A model generated the notes under the pieces. The model made no database searches. It saw nothing but the letters and a program-made list of their open reading frames with translations, and was not told the DNA's origin. Of a DNA stretch of 64,000 nt, positions 27,262 through 36,083 are shown one piece after another (positions within the stretch are counted from its first letter, which is position 1; the number at the start of each line of letters is the position of its first letter). A program made the translations under genes and the position numbers. The stretch is from Kineosporia succinea (GTDB lineage: Bacteria; Actinomycetota; Actinomycetes; Actinomycetales; Kineosporiaceae), in contig NZ_JAUSQZ010000001.1 of the NCBI RefSeq assembly GCF_030811555.1, positions 744,001 through 808,000 on the forward strand. The letters run 5' to 3'.

Positions 27262-28175
27262 AGGTCCTCCAGCCGCACGCGGGTGGCCAGCTGCTCGATC
27301 AGTTCGCGTTCCCCGGTGGCCAGGCCGTGCCGGGTGGTGTTCAGTGTGCCCGCCGCGGAGCCCAGGACCAGCGCGTCCTCCAGGCTCGTGCCGGTGGCCA
27401 GGCCGACCGCGAGGCCGGCCGTCATCGAGTCGCCCGCGCCGCGGTGGTCGGCGCGCTCGAACGACGGCGTGAGCACCTTCACCGCGCGGTCGCCGAGCAG
27501 CGCCAGAGCCGGGTCGCCGGCCCGGGAGACGACGACGTTCGCCGCCCCCGCGTCCCTCAGTTTCCGGGCCGCCTCGATCAGGTGCTCCGGGTCGTCGGAG
27601 GTGGCCCGCCCGTCGTCGAGCAGTTCCTCGTGGCTCACCTTGACCAGGTGGACGCCACCGGAGACGGCGGCCTCCAGGTAGTCACCGGACAGATCGACCA
27701 CCACCGGCACGTTCTGCGAGGTCAGGTCGGCCGCCAGGCGCCGGTAGGTCTCCGGGTCGATGACGTCGGGGCCGTCCGGCCCGCCCAGCACCACCACGTC
27801 GGCGCTCAGCCCCTCGACCAGCGTGAGGTCGTAGAGTTGGTCGTGGTCGTGCCGCTGCAGCGTGGGCGGGTTGTGCGTGGCCACCACCGAACGCTCGCCC
27901 TCGCGCCGGTCGTGCACGTAGGCGCCGTTGGTGTCGGCGATGTCGAGCGGACGCGGCACGATGCCCTCGCGCTCGATCAACGGCTTGAGCACCTCGCCGC
28001 TCTCACCGCCGAACGGGCCGGCCAGCCGGGTCTCACAGCCGAGCGACGCCATCATCCGGGCGATCCAGACGCCCTGGCCGCCGCCGTGCACGTGCAGTTC
28101 GGTGGTGCCGTCGGGCTGCGCCTCGATGGTGACCGTGAGCAGTGGTGAAGGGGTGAAGACAACCGCGGTCGACAT
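27258..28175 (-). CDS. PfkB family carbohydrate kinase (1-phosphofructokinase-like)
   Basis: This 305-residue sugar or nucleoside kinase of the ribokinase superfamily starts VVFTPSPLLTVTIEAQ, as tagatose-6-phosphate/1-phosphofructokinases do. It has GGGQGVWIARMMASLG near the N-terminus and the catalytic anion hole RGAGDSMTAGLA. Substrate cannot be fixed from sequence. It is the first gene of a two-gene operon with surE. Confidence 0.85.
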   Translation of the reverse strand: MSTAVVFTPSPLLTVTIEAQPDGTTELHVHGGGQGVWIARMMASLGCETRLAGPFGGESGEVLKPLIEREGIVPRPLDIADTNGAYVHDRREGERSVVATHNPPTLQRHDHDQLYDLTLVEGLSADVVVLGGPDGPDVIDPETYRRLAADLTSQNVPVVVDLSGDYLEAAVSGGVHLVKVSHEELLDDGRATSDDPEHLIEAARKLRDAGAANVVVSRAGDPALALLGDRAVKVLTPSFERADHRGAGDSMTAGLAVGLATGTSLEDALVLGSAAGTLNTTRHGLATGERELIEQLATRVRLEDL

Positions 28176-28248
28176 GGGCTGAGCATGCCCGGGATGATCA
28201 GTGGGCGCCCCTTCAGATCACCCGACTGTTGCTCCGGGACACCAACGT

Positions 28249-30384
28249 TCAGGCTCTCAGGACCTGCCCCAGCCTCTCCCGGCGGCGCAGTGAGGTCTCG
28301 ACGAGCACCAGCGCGACCACCACCGCGGGCAGCACCAGCACGGGCAGGCAGGTGGCCACGGGGACCACCAGCGCCGGATCGGCGGGCAGGTCCTGCAGAA
28401 CCCGCAGCGAGAGCAGGCCGACCGCCTGCGAGGCCAGCACCCGGCCGAGCACCCAGCCCACCGCACCGCCGACCAGGGCCACGGGCAGCAGCTCACCGAG
28501 GGCGATCCACCGGGTGTCGGACGTGGTCATGCCGAGAGTGCGCAGCCGGGCGCCGGTCTCGGCCCGGTCGGGGGCGCTGCCGAGGGTGCCGAGCGCGACG
28601 GCCAGCACCGCGAGCAGCACCAGCAGCACACTCGTGACCAGGGCCAGGTCGAGAAGGCCGACGGACAGCGCCTCCGGGAACGGGCGGCTGTCCTGGCCCG
28701 TCGGGACCCGTTGCGCGGCGGTCGCTCTCACGGAGAGCGTGAACACCGCCAGGGCCACCGAGGTCACGATCAGCACGACCGGCAGCGGGCGGGCCACCGT
28801 CGCCGAGGCCCGGCTCGCGGCCAGCAGCGGCAGACCGCCCCGGAACCGGTTGCCCAGCTTCAGGAAGAGCCGCGTCAGGCCCGGGAACACGCGCAGCAGA
28901 AGCACTCCCCCGGTCACCGCGACCAGGGCCGGGGCGAGGGCGGGCAGCACGTCGTCGGCCGTCACCCCCCGCTGCTTCAGGGCGGTGTACGCGGCGGCGG
29001 CCCCGGCCACGATCGCGACCTCGAGCGTGAGGCGGCGCAGCTGACGGGTGACGGCGATCGTGCGCCGCGCGGAACGGTTGGCGGGTGCGCCCTTTCGCGG
29101 GGTGGCCCGGGCCGCGTGCACGACGGCGACGAGCGGACCGCCCAGCACCCCGACCAGCAGCATCGGCAGCGGCCAGAGCACCGAGACCGAGCCGGCCAGG
29201 AGCTGGGCCGCGAGCAGCCCGGCCCCGCCGGACACCAGGGTGAGGGCGAGGGACTCGACGCCGAGCTCGAACCCGAGCCCGGGCAACGAGGCCCCGCGCC
29301 GCCGCAGGCCGGTCAGCACCGTGGCCCGGCGCCGGGTGAGCAGGTCGGCCGTCAGCACCAGGGCGAGGGCCACGGCGACGAGCAGGGCCGCCAGCAGCAC
29401 CGTGGCCAGCGCCACGGTGGTGGTGATCTGGGCCAGCAGGCGCTGCAGCACGGTGTCGAGGCCGGTGCTGAACGAGATCGTCGGGCCGTCGACCTCGGCC
29501 CCGCTGGTGCCCGCCTCCAGCGACACCAGCGCATCGATGGCGGCCGGGGCGTTGGCGCGGGTGATCCGGCCGGGCTCGGCGGCGAACCCGACGGTGATGT
29601 AGAGGCCGTAGCCCGGGTCCGTGGCCAGGCGCCCGTCGGGCAGCGAGTCGTCGGACATCAGCGCCGCGAAGTGCGTGCTGGTGAGGCCCCGGGTGTCGGT
29701 GAACACGTCGGCCGCGAGCAGCTGCGGGTCGAACCGCCAGAGCGGGTCGGACGCGTCGGTGGCCCGGTAGGTGCCGCTGACGTGCGCCTCGATCGGGGCA
29801 CCCTTCGGATCCTCGGCGGTGATGACGTCGCCGACCCCGAGCCCCAGCCGCTGCGCGGTCGCCTCGGGCAGGCCGACCTGCACCGGCCAGGGCTCCGGGC
29901 CGGTGCGGGCGCCGCCCAGCGACGGGTCGGCCGCCGGAGCCCTGCCCTCGACCCAGGTCACGGCCGGCCCGGCGGGCGAACCGGTGCCCCCGTGCACCAG
30001 CCGGAGGTTGAGGCCGGGGGTCCGGCCGGTGACCTGGAGATCAGGGCTGGAGACGATCGTCACCGGCGGGCCGAAGAGCGGCTGCAGCGTGGAATCCAGG
30101 TACATCGAGGCGTTCTCGCGGTACCAGTCGACGATCCCGGCCGAGTCGTCGATGCGGGCCCGCGGGTAGGCCGGGCTCTCCGGGTCGAAGGTCACGGCCG
30201 CCGAGAGGCGCGCGTCGTTGCCCTCGGCGCTCACCACGTCGGTGACGGCCCGGTCGGCCCGCTCCTGCAGCAGCGGCGGCACGGCCGCGGTGATCAGCAC
30301 GGCGAGGAAGACGACCAGGGCCGTCAGCAGCAGCGGGCCGCGGTCGGCGCGGGCCCGGCCGAACACGCTCGGCGCGTGGATCAT
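28249..30384 (-). CDS. ABC transporter permease, FtsX-like (second permease)
   Basis: This 711-residue membrane protein has an N-terminal helix (TALVVFLAVLITAAVPPLL), a large extracellular domain (about residues 40-300), then clustered hydrophobic helices including an FtsX-type three-helix set at the C-terminus (LLVLLAVLAVALGTLGSAPD). It is the last gene of a four-gene operon and overlaps the preceding permease stop by ATGA. FtsX-type exporters move lipids, peptides or act mechanically on envelope proteins. The substrate is unknown. Confidence 0.82.
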   Translation of the reverse strand: MIHAPSVFGRARADRGPLLLTALVVFLAVLITAAVPPLLQERADRAVTDVVSAEGNDARLSAAVTFDPESPAYPRARIDDSAGIVDWYRENASMYLDSTLQPLFGPPVTIVSSPDLQVTGRTPGLNLRLVHGGTGSPAGPAVTWVEGRAPAADPSLGGARTGPEPWPVQVGLPEATAQRLGLGVGDVITAEDPKGAPIEAHVSGTYRATDASDPLWRFDPQLLAADVFTDTRGLTSTHFAALMSDDSLPDGRLATDPGYGLYITVGFAAEPGRITRANAPAAIDALVSLEAGTSGAEVDGPTISFSTGLDTVLQRLLAQITTTVALATVLLAALLVAVALALVLTADLLTRRRATVLTGLRRRGASLPGLGFELGVESLALTLVSGGAGLLAAQLLAGSVSVLWPLPMLLVGVLGGPLVAVVHAARATPRKGAPANRSARRTIAVTRQLRRLTLEVAIVAGAAAAYTALKQRGVTADDVLPALAPALVAVTGGVLLLRVFPGLTRLFLKLGNRFRGGLPLLAASRASATVARPLPVVLIVTSVALAVFTLSVRATAAQRVPTGQDSRPFPEALSVGLLDLALVTSVLLVLLAVLAVALGTLGSAPDRAETGARLRTLGMTTSDTRWIALGELLPVALVGGAVGWVLGRVLASQAVGLLSLRVLQDLPADPALVVPVATCLPVLVLPAVVVALVLVETSLRRRERLGQVLRA

Positions 30385-33300
30385 CGCCGCACCTGCACCT
30401 GGGCGACCAGCCGGACGACGACCAGGCCGAGTCCGAGAAGGCCCACGATCCAGAGGGTCTCGGGGAGCCAGGGCCAGACCAGCAGGGCTTCGGGAGCCGG
30501 GGCGGCACCCAGGTCGGAACGGATGAGCAGCGGCCCGACCAGCCGTGCCGCCAGCGCGCCGACGGCGATCCCGGCGCCGGTCAGCAGCACCACGAGGCCG
30601 CCGTGCTGGGCCAGGAGCAGGCCGCGCACGGCCGAGCGCGGCAGCCCTAGCGACCGCAGCCGCTGCGTCTCCGCGGCCCGCACCCGCAGGTCCGAGACGA
30701 TGTGCATGGTCAGCCCTCCCACCGCCAGCAGCAGCACGGCCGGCACCAGCACGATCAGCGCGGCCGGGACCCCGACGCGCAGGGGACCCGACGAGAGTTC
30801 CCGGTGCACCGCGTCCCTCGTCGTCACCTCACCCAGCCCGAGGCCCGCGGCCGCCCCCGGATCATCGGGATCGCCCACCCACCAGGCGTTCCCGACGCCG
30901 GACAGGTCGCCCCGCACGATCAGGGCCCGGCTGAGCGTGTCGATGTCGGCGAGCACCGCGGCCCGGCCGGGCACCGAGGGCACGTCCGGCACCACGGTGG
31001 TCACCTCAACCGGCACCGTGTTGATGCCCAGCGAGAGGTCGAACCGCTTGCCCGGGCCGGTTCCCAGCAGGTCGGCGAAGTGCTGCGAGACCGCCACCGG
31101 AACCACGTCGGGACGTTCGAAGCCGGTCACCATGATCGAGCCGTTCACGTAGTCCAGGTCGGCGATCTTGGTGCTGGCGGAGACCGTGAGGACGACGTCC
31201 GCACCGGAGCTGGTCACCTCGCCCCGGACGCCGGTCACCGGCGCGATCTGGTCGGCGCCGGACTCCTTCGCGCTCCAGGTCTCGCCCTCCAGGACGCCCG
31301 GCAGGCGCATCTGGAGGTTCATCGTCGAGACGATCGGGGTGATGTCGTCCGGATCGGCGGCCGGGTCGAGCTCCACGTCGGCCGCCATCGCCACCACCTT
31401 CGCCCCCTCGGGAAGCGGGGCGCAGCCGGTGATCTCGTGCGCCTTGCCGTCGGCGAGCACCGGGGGCAGCGTGCACGCGCCGCGCAGCCCGGACGCGTCC
31501 TCGATCACCAGGCGCGGCGTGAGGAGCAGTTGCGGCCCCTCCTGCGACGACGCCTTCAGCACGTACCGGTCGGCGTCGAGCTTCACCGCGGACGGCGCCC
31601 GGCCGGGAGTGAGCCCGGCACCGACCGCGGCCCACGACGACCCGGGAATCCGCCCCCGCAGCACGGTTCCGGCCTCGGTGGAGTCCAGCGCCACCAGGTG
31701 CGGCGGCTCACCGGTGCCGCCCAGCCACTGCCCCACCGGCACGGCCCGTTCGAGCACCGGCGTCACCGTGCCGCCGGTGGCCGAGGCCAGGGCCGGGCCC
31801 TGGCCGGCCTGCACCGGGCCGGCGAGCGCGACGCTCAGGTCGGTGCCGACGAGCAGGTCGGCCTGGTCGGCCTGGGACTGCTGCCAGGTCGCGGCGAACG
31901 CCAGCCCGAAAGTGCCCGCGGCCGAGGCCAGGACGAGGAGCAGGGCGACGGCCGTGGCCTGCGGGCGACGGGCCGCCTCGAACGCGGCCAGCGGCAGCAC
32001 CAGCGACGTGGACCGCCGGGCCAGGCGGTCGGCCTGGCGCAGGGGCAGGGCGATCAGCCGGACCGTCACCGCGGCGCCGGCCAGCAGGAACATCCCGGGC
32101 GCGAGGATGCGGACCACGTCGATGCCGGTGCCGACCTCGGGCTGGACCCGCAGCTGCCACCAGCCCGCGGCGGCGAGGGCGACCAGGGCCAGGTCGGCGC
32201 CGGAGCGCACCAGGACGCCGGATCCGCCGTCTCTCCCGTCGACGGCCGGGTCGCGCTGCAGCAGGGGCCCGAGGAGCACGAGGGTGAGCAGGACGGCGCC
32301 GCCGAGCACGACGGCGACCTGGGTGAGGCCGACGCCCGGTCCGGTGCTGAGCCCGGCCCGTTCCAGGGCGGGCAGCTGGGTGAGGGCGGAGTGCGCGAGC
32401 GACGAGAGGGGTACGGCGACGGCGGACGCGACGATCGCGAGTCCCAGCGCCTCGAGGCCGGCCAGGAGCAGGAGCTGGGCGCGGCTGGCGCCGAGGGCGG
32501 ACAGCAGCGCGTTCTGGGTGCCCCGGGAGCGGGTGACGAGGCGGCCGGCCAGGGCCAGGGCGGTGGCTGTGAGCAGGGTGCCGAGGAGCACGACGACGAG
32601 CACGGTGGAACGGGTGACGGCCTGCTGGGTCTGGGCCCGGGCGATGGCGAAGGCCAGACCGGAGGCGACGCGCTGGTTGCCGGCGAGGTCGGCGAGCTGG
32701 GAGTCGAGGCGCTGGCCGGCGGTGCCGAGGGCGGTGACGACCCGGTCGAGGTCGGAGCCCGGCGGTGCGGTCAGGTTCGGGTCGGTGTCGACCTGCAGCC
32801 GGTCGAGCATCAGGCCGCTGCGCCAGAGGGTGGGCAGGTCGGTGACGAACGGCCCGTAGGCCCGGAAGCTCTCCGGCAGGCCGATCTTCAGCGCCGGGTC
32901 GAAGCCGGCGGCGGCCAGCGGGTCGCGGTCCCAGCCGGCGTCCGGCAGCGGCTCGATGACGCCGGTGACGAGCAGGGTGGTGCTCGTGACCGGGTCGCGG
33001 TCGCCGGGTGCGGCCTGCGGGCCGAGGCGGACGGTGTCACCCGGTTCGAGGCGAAGGGCGCGGGCGGTCGAGCTGAGCACGACGGTCTGCAGCGGGCCCG
33101 TCGTGGTCGTCTCCGGCGTCGTCTCCGGCGTCGTCTCCGGCGTCGTCTCCGGCGTCGTCTCCGGCCAGGTCCCGCTGACCAGGCGGCCGGCCGCGCGGAC
33201 GTCGTCCAGCCCGCTCAGGTAGGCGACCCGCGGGATCTGGCCGCGGCCCACGATCTGGCGCATCGTGCTCGAGGCACGGGTGTGGCTCTGCGGGACGCCC

Positions 33301-33566
33301 AGGGGCGACACCGCGTCCTCCAGCAGGTTCTGGGTCAGCTCGACGGCCCGCTCGCCGTTGCCCGGCGGGATGTCGGTGAGGTAGGCGATGACCTCGGCGT
33401 CGGCCGGCTCGGTGCGGGACATGCCGACGGTGACGGCGCGGTCGGCGGACACCGTGAGCAGGCGCGCCGAGATGCCGAGCAGGGTGGCTCCGACGGTGAC
33501 GACCGCGATCACGGAGGCCAGCAGGGGCCAGGCCGCGAGGGCCCGGCGCGCGACGATTCTCAGCAC
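30381..33566 (-). CDS. ABC transporter permease, FtsX-like (first permease)
   Basis: At 1061 residues this is a large two-core FtsX-type permease: helix 1 at about 12-32, a first extracellular region, helices around 310-500, a second large extracellular region (about 555-880), and a final helical set ending near 1050. An in-frame repeat near residue 140 encodes (PETT) units. This domain arrangement recalls MacB/LolC-type mechanotransmitters fused in tandem, common in actinobacteria. It starts 7 bases after an ATPase gene and overlaps the next permease. Confidence 0.82.
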   Translation of the reverse strand: MLRIVARRALAAWPLLASVIAVVTVGATLLGISARLLTVSADRAVTVGMSRTEPADAEVIAYLTDIPPGNGERAVELTQNLLEDAVSPLGVPQSHTRASSTMRQIVGRGQIPRVAYLSGLDDVRAAGRLVSGTWPETTPETTPETTPETTPETTTTGPLQTVVLSSTARALRLEPGDTVRLGPQAAPGDRDPVTSTTLLVTGVIEPLPDAGWDRDPLAAAGFDPALKIGLPESFRAYGPFVTDLPTLWRSGLMLDRLQVDTDPNLTAPPGSDLDRVVTALGTAGQRLDSQLADLAGNQRVASGLAFAIARAQTQQAVTRSTVLVVVLLGTLLTATALALAGRLVTRSRGTQNALLSALGASRAQLLLLAGLEALGLAIVASAVAVPLSSLAHSALTQLPALERAGLSTGPGVGLTQVAVVLGGAVLLTLVLLGPLLQRDPAVDGRDGGSGVLVRSGADLALVALAAAGWWQLRVQPEVGTGIDVVRILAPGMFLLAGAAVTVRLIALPLRQADRLARRSTSLVLPLAAFEAARRPQATAVALLLVLASAAGTFGLAFAATWQQSQADQADLLVGTDLSVALAGPVQAGQGPALASATGGTVTPVLERAVPVGQWLGGTGEPPHLVALDSTEAGTVLRGRIPGSSWAAVGAGLTPGRAPSAVKLDADRYVLKASSQEGPQLLLTPRLVIEDASGLRGACTLPPVLADGKAHEITGCAPLPEGAKVVAMAADVELDPAADPDDITPIVSTMNLQMRLPGVLEGETWSAKESGADQIAPVTGVRGEVTSSGADVVLTVSASTKIADLDYVNGSIMVTGFERPDVVPVAVSQHFADLLGTGPGKRFDLSLGINTVPVEVTTVVPDVPSVPGRAAVLADIDTLSRALIVRGDLSGVGNAWWVGDPDDPGAAAGLGLGEVTTRDAVHRELSSGPLRVGVPAALIVLVPAVLLLAVGGLTMHIVSDLRVRAAETQRLRSLGLPRSAVRGLLLAQHGGLVVLLTGAGIAVGALAARLVGPLLIRSDLGAAPAPEALLVWPWLPETLWIVGLLGLGLVVVRLVAQVQVRR
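33109..33168 (-). repeat. Five 12-bp in-frame repeats in the permease gene
   Basis: Five units of GTCTCCGGCGTC (plus strand; last unit varies) encode consecutive Glu-Thr-Thr-Pro repeats in an extracellular loop. Copy number is likely to vary between strains. Confidence 0.9.
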
Positions 33567-33573
33567 CGGGTCG

Positions 33574-34239
33574 TCACTCCGCCGCGACCCGGCCGTCGGA
33601 GATCCGCACGACCCGGTCGGCCAGGCGCATCATCACCGGGTCGTGGGTGGAGATCAGGGCGGTGACGCCCTCCGACTCGACCACCCCGCGCAGGAGAGCC
33701 ATGACCGAGAGCCCGGTCTCGGCGTCCAGTTGCCCGGTCGGCTCGTCGGCCACCAGCAGACGCGGTGACGACGCGAGCGCGCGGGCGATCGCGACCCGCT
33801 GCTGCTGGCCGCCGGAGAGCTCGTCGGGACGCTGCTGGGCGTGCCCGGCCAGCCCGACCAGGTCGAGCAGAGTGGCCACCCGCTGCTCGCGCTCCTCGCG
33901 CGGCGTGCGGCGCATGCGCAGCGGGATACCGACGTTCTCGGCCGCGGTGAGCACCGGCACCAGGCCGAAGGTCTGGAAGACGTAGGAGACGGTGTCGCGA
34001 CGGAGCCGGCTGCGACCCGCCTCGTTCAGGCCGGTGACGTCGGTGCCGTCGACGAGAACGGTTCCGGTGTCGGGGGAATCGAGCCCGCCGACCATGTTCA
34101 GCAGGGTGGTCTTGCCGGAGCCGGAGCGGCCCACGAGGGCGACCATGGTGCCGGCCTCGACGTCGAAGGAGATGTCGCGCAGGGCGTGCACGTCCCCGTA
34201 ACTCTTGGACAGGCCCTGGATCCCGAGCATGCTGGTCAC
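33574..34239 (-). CDS. ABC transporter ATP-binding protein (MacB/LolD-like)
   Basis: This 221-residue ATPase has Walker A GRSGSGKTTL, the signature LSGGQQQR, Walker B LLVADEPTG and the H-loop STHD. Length and motifs fit the LolD/MacB class that pairs with FtsX permeases. The GTG overlaps the upstream ATPase stop (GTGA) and is preceded by GGAG. An ATG three codons later is the alternative start. Confidence 0.9.
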   Translation of the reverse strand: MTSMLGIQGLSKSYGDVHALRDISFDVEAGTMVALVGRSGSGKTTLLNMVGGLDSPDTGTVLVDGTDVTGLNEAGRSRLRRDTVSYVFQTFGLVPVLTAAENVGIPLRMRRTPREEREQRVATLLDLVGLAGHAQQRPDELSGGQQQRVAIARALASSPRLLVADEPTGQLDAETGLSVMALLRGVVESEGVTALISTHDPVMMRLADRVVRISDGRVAAE

Positions 34240-35117
34240 GGCTGGGGCTCCTGCGCGTCGGGCCGGATACTCACGTGGTCGCCCTCGAGTGCGAGCCGCA
34301 CCCGCCGGGTGAGGCGCAGCGCCTCGATGTAGTCCTTGGGCACCTGCACCCGCCCGGCGCGGTCCATCACCGCGTACTCCTCGTGGACGACCTCGTCGTC
34401 CCCGTTCTCCGCGGTGGAGGTCCGCCGCAACACCTCGCTCGAGGTGCGGCCGTCGCGGATCGACACCGTGCGCTCGACCTGCGTACTGACGTCCGGGTCG
34501 TGCGTCACCACCACGATCGTGACGCCCAGGTCCTTGTTCACGTCGCGCAGCACACCGAACACCTGGGCCGAGGTCTGGGTGTCGAGCTCACCGGTGGGCT
34601 CGTCGGCCAGCAGCACGGCCGGCTCGTTGGCCAGGGCCACGGCGATCGAGACGCGCATCTGCTCACCGCCCGACATCTGGGCCGGGCGCCGGTCGGCGCA
34701 GTGCCCCACGCCGACGGCCTCGAGCAGCGTCCTCACCCGCTGGGCGCGGTCTTTGCGGGGACGCCGGGCGAGGGTCATCGGCAGGTCGACGACCTGGGCG
34801 GCGGTCAGGTAGGGCACCAGGTTCTGGGCGGTCTGCTGGCGGATGTAGCCCACGGTGCGGCGGCGGTAGCGCAGCCGGTCGCGGGCGGACATGTCGAGCA
34901 GGTCCCAGCCCGCGACGTGCGCGCGGCCCGCGGTCGGGGCGTCGATCCCGGCCAGCAGCGAGAGCAGGGTGGACTTGCCCGAGCCGGACGCGCCGACCAG
35001 CGCGATCATCTCGCCGGTCTCCACGGTCAGGTCGAGTCCCTGCAGGGCCTGCACCTCGACCGAACCGGTCTGGTAGATCCGCACCAGGCTGTCGCAGACG
35101 ATCTGCGCCTCGGCCAC
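34236..35117 (-). CDS. ABC transporter ATP-binding protein with AbrB-like tail
   Basis: This 293-residue ATPase is the first gene of the operon: Walker A GASGSGKSTL, signature MSGGEQMR (slightly off consensus), Walker B LLADEPTGE and VTHD. Past residue 235 it carries a 55-residue extension containing VMDRAGRVQVPKDYIEALRL, which resembles the swapped-hairpin AbrB/SpoVT fold used for dimerisation or DNA binding. Two different ATPases for two permeases suggest a heteromeric exporter. The fold of the tail is inferred from pattern alone. Confidence 0.85.
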   Translation of the reverse strand: MAEAQIVCDSLVRIYQTGSVEVQALQGLDLTVETGEMIALVGASGSGKSTLLSLLAGIDAPTAGRAHVAGWDLLDMSARDRLRYRRRTVGYIRQQTAQNLVPYLTAAQVVDLPMTLARRPRKDRAQRVRTLLEAVGVGHCADRRPAQMSGGEQMRVSIAVALANEPAVLLADEPTGELDTQTSAQVFGVLRDVNKDLGVTIVVVTHDPDVSTQVERTVSIRDGRTSSEVLRRTSTAENGDDEVVHEEYAVMDRAGRVQVPKDYIEALRLTRRVRLALEGDHVSIRPDAQEPQP

Positions 35118-35413
35118 TTGTTCCCCTCCACGTCGAGCAGGAATGTTCGACGCCCCTTGCCGGACGAGGAAGACAGGCGAAGTGGTACCGCATTCTTAAC
35201 AAGCGCGTCAACGTAGCCCTTTGATCACGTTTGCCATTTTTTGCCCCTCCGGGTTTCCGCGGTTGCACTGTGTCGCATTCCTCACAGGAAACTCCCATGC
35301 AACACATAAGGTGGTGTTGACGTCAGGTGGGGTGGAGGGGCGCACCCGTTCCTCCGCCGACCTCGTCGTACGACCCATCGACGCTGACCGCCGACCGGAG
35401 GGCCGCCCGCGCC
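35118..35413. other. Divergent promoter region between the ABC operon and nfeD
   Basis: About 296 bases, clearly AT-richer than the genes. On the minus strand TTGACG (35206-35211) is a plausible -35 for the ABC operon, with a poor -10. On the plus strand CTCACA, 18 bases, CATAAG (35281-35310) is a weak candidate for nfeD. No gene is visible. Confidence 0.35.
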
Positions 35414-36040
35414 ATGCCAGACTCGCAGACCCTTTTCATCGCGATCGGCGTGACCGGGTTCCTGATCCTCCTGCTGAGCCTGGTGCTCGGCGAGATCGGT
35501 GGGCACGACGGCGATTTCGGGCACGGCGGCGACCTCGACCACTCCGGCGACCTCGGGCACGGCGTCTCGGTGGAACCGGGTGCGGACGAAGTGGGCACCG
35601 TCCCCGAGGGTTCGGCCGACCTCGACGCCCCCACCTGGTTCAGCATCCGCGTCCTGGCCGTCTCCCTGGTCGGTTTCGGGGCGGCCGGGTACGTCGCGGC
35701 CTTCTCCGGTGTGCCCGGGCTGCTCTCCTGGCCGCTGGCCGGCGCCGGATTCCTGGCCGTGGGCGCGGCAACTCACCGCTTCATCCTGAAACCCCTGGCG
35801 CGCCAGCAGTACAACTCGATGAGCAGCCGCTACGGCTTCGTCGGGCGCACCGGCGTGGTGACGCTCGACATCCTCCCGCACGGCACCGGGCAGGTCACGT
35901 TCAACGACCGCGCCGGGGCCCGCATCACCCAGACGGCGTCGTCCGACCACGGCGAGGGCGTGCCCAAGGGCACTCCCGTCACCATCGTGGACCTGAAGGA
36001 CGGCGGTGTGGTCGTGCACCGCAGCGCCTTCTCCGACTGA
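35414..36040 (+). CDS. NfeD-like membrane protein
   Basis: This 208-residue protein has a first membrane helix (LFIAIGVTGFLILLLSLVL), a short Gly/Asp/His-rich segment (HGGDLDHSGDLGHG), two more helices, and a C-terminal five-stranded OB-fold of the NfeD type (about residues 140-205: YGFVGRTGVVTLDILPHGTG). Such proteins (for example YuaF) partner flotillin and organise membrane microdomains. It lies 43 bases before the flotillin gene, so they are one operon. The ATG at MPDSQT is chosen for the helix position and a GGAGGG site. Confidence 0.82.
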   Translation: MPDSQTLFIAIGVTGFLILLLSLVLGEIGGHDGDFGHGGDLDHSGDLGHGVSVEPGADEVGTVPEGSADLDAPTWFSIRVLAVSLVGFGAAGYVAAFSGVPGLLSWPLAGAGFLAVGAATHRFILKPLARQQYNSMSSRYGFVGRTGVVTLDILPHGTGQVTFNDRAGARITQTASSDHGEGVPKGTPVTIVDLKDGGVVVHRSAFSD

Positions 36041-36083
36041 CGCTCCCCCACCGAACCCGTCCCCCAACCGCAAGGAACTACCG

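Noticed and set aside
28711-33665. Very long plus-strand open frames opposite the ABC permeases
   Set aside because: Antisense shadows; the minus strand has overlapping operon genes with clear membrane topology.
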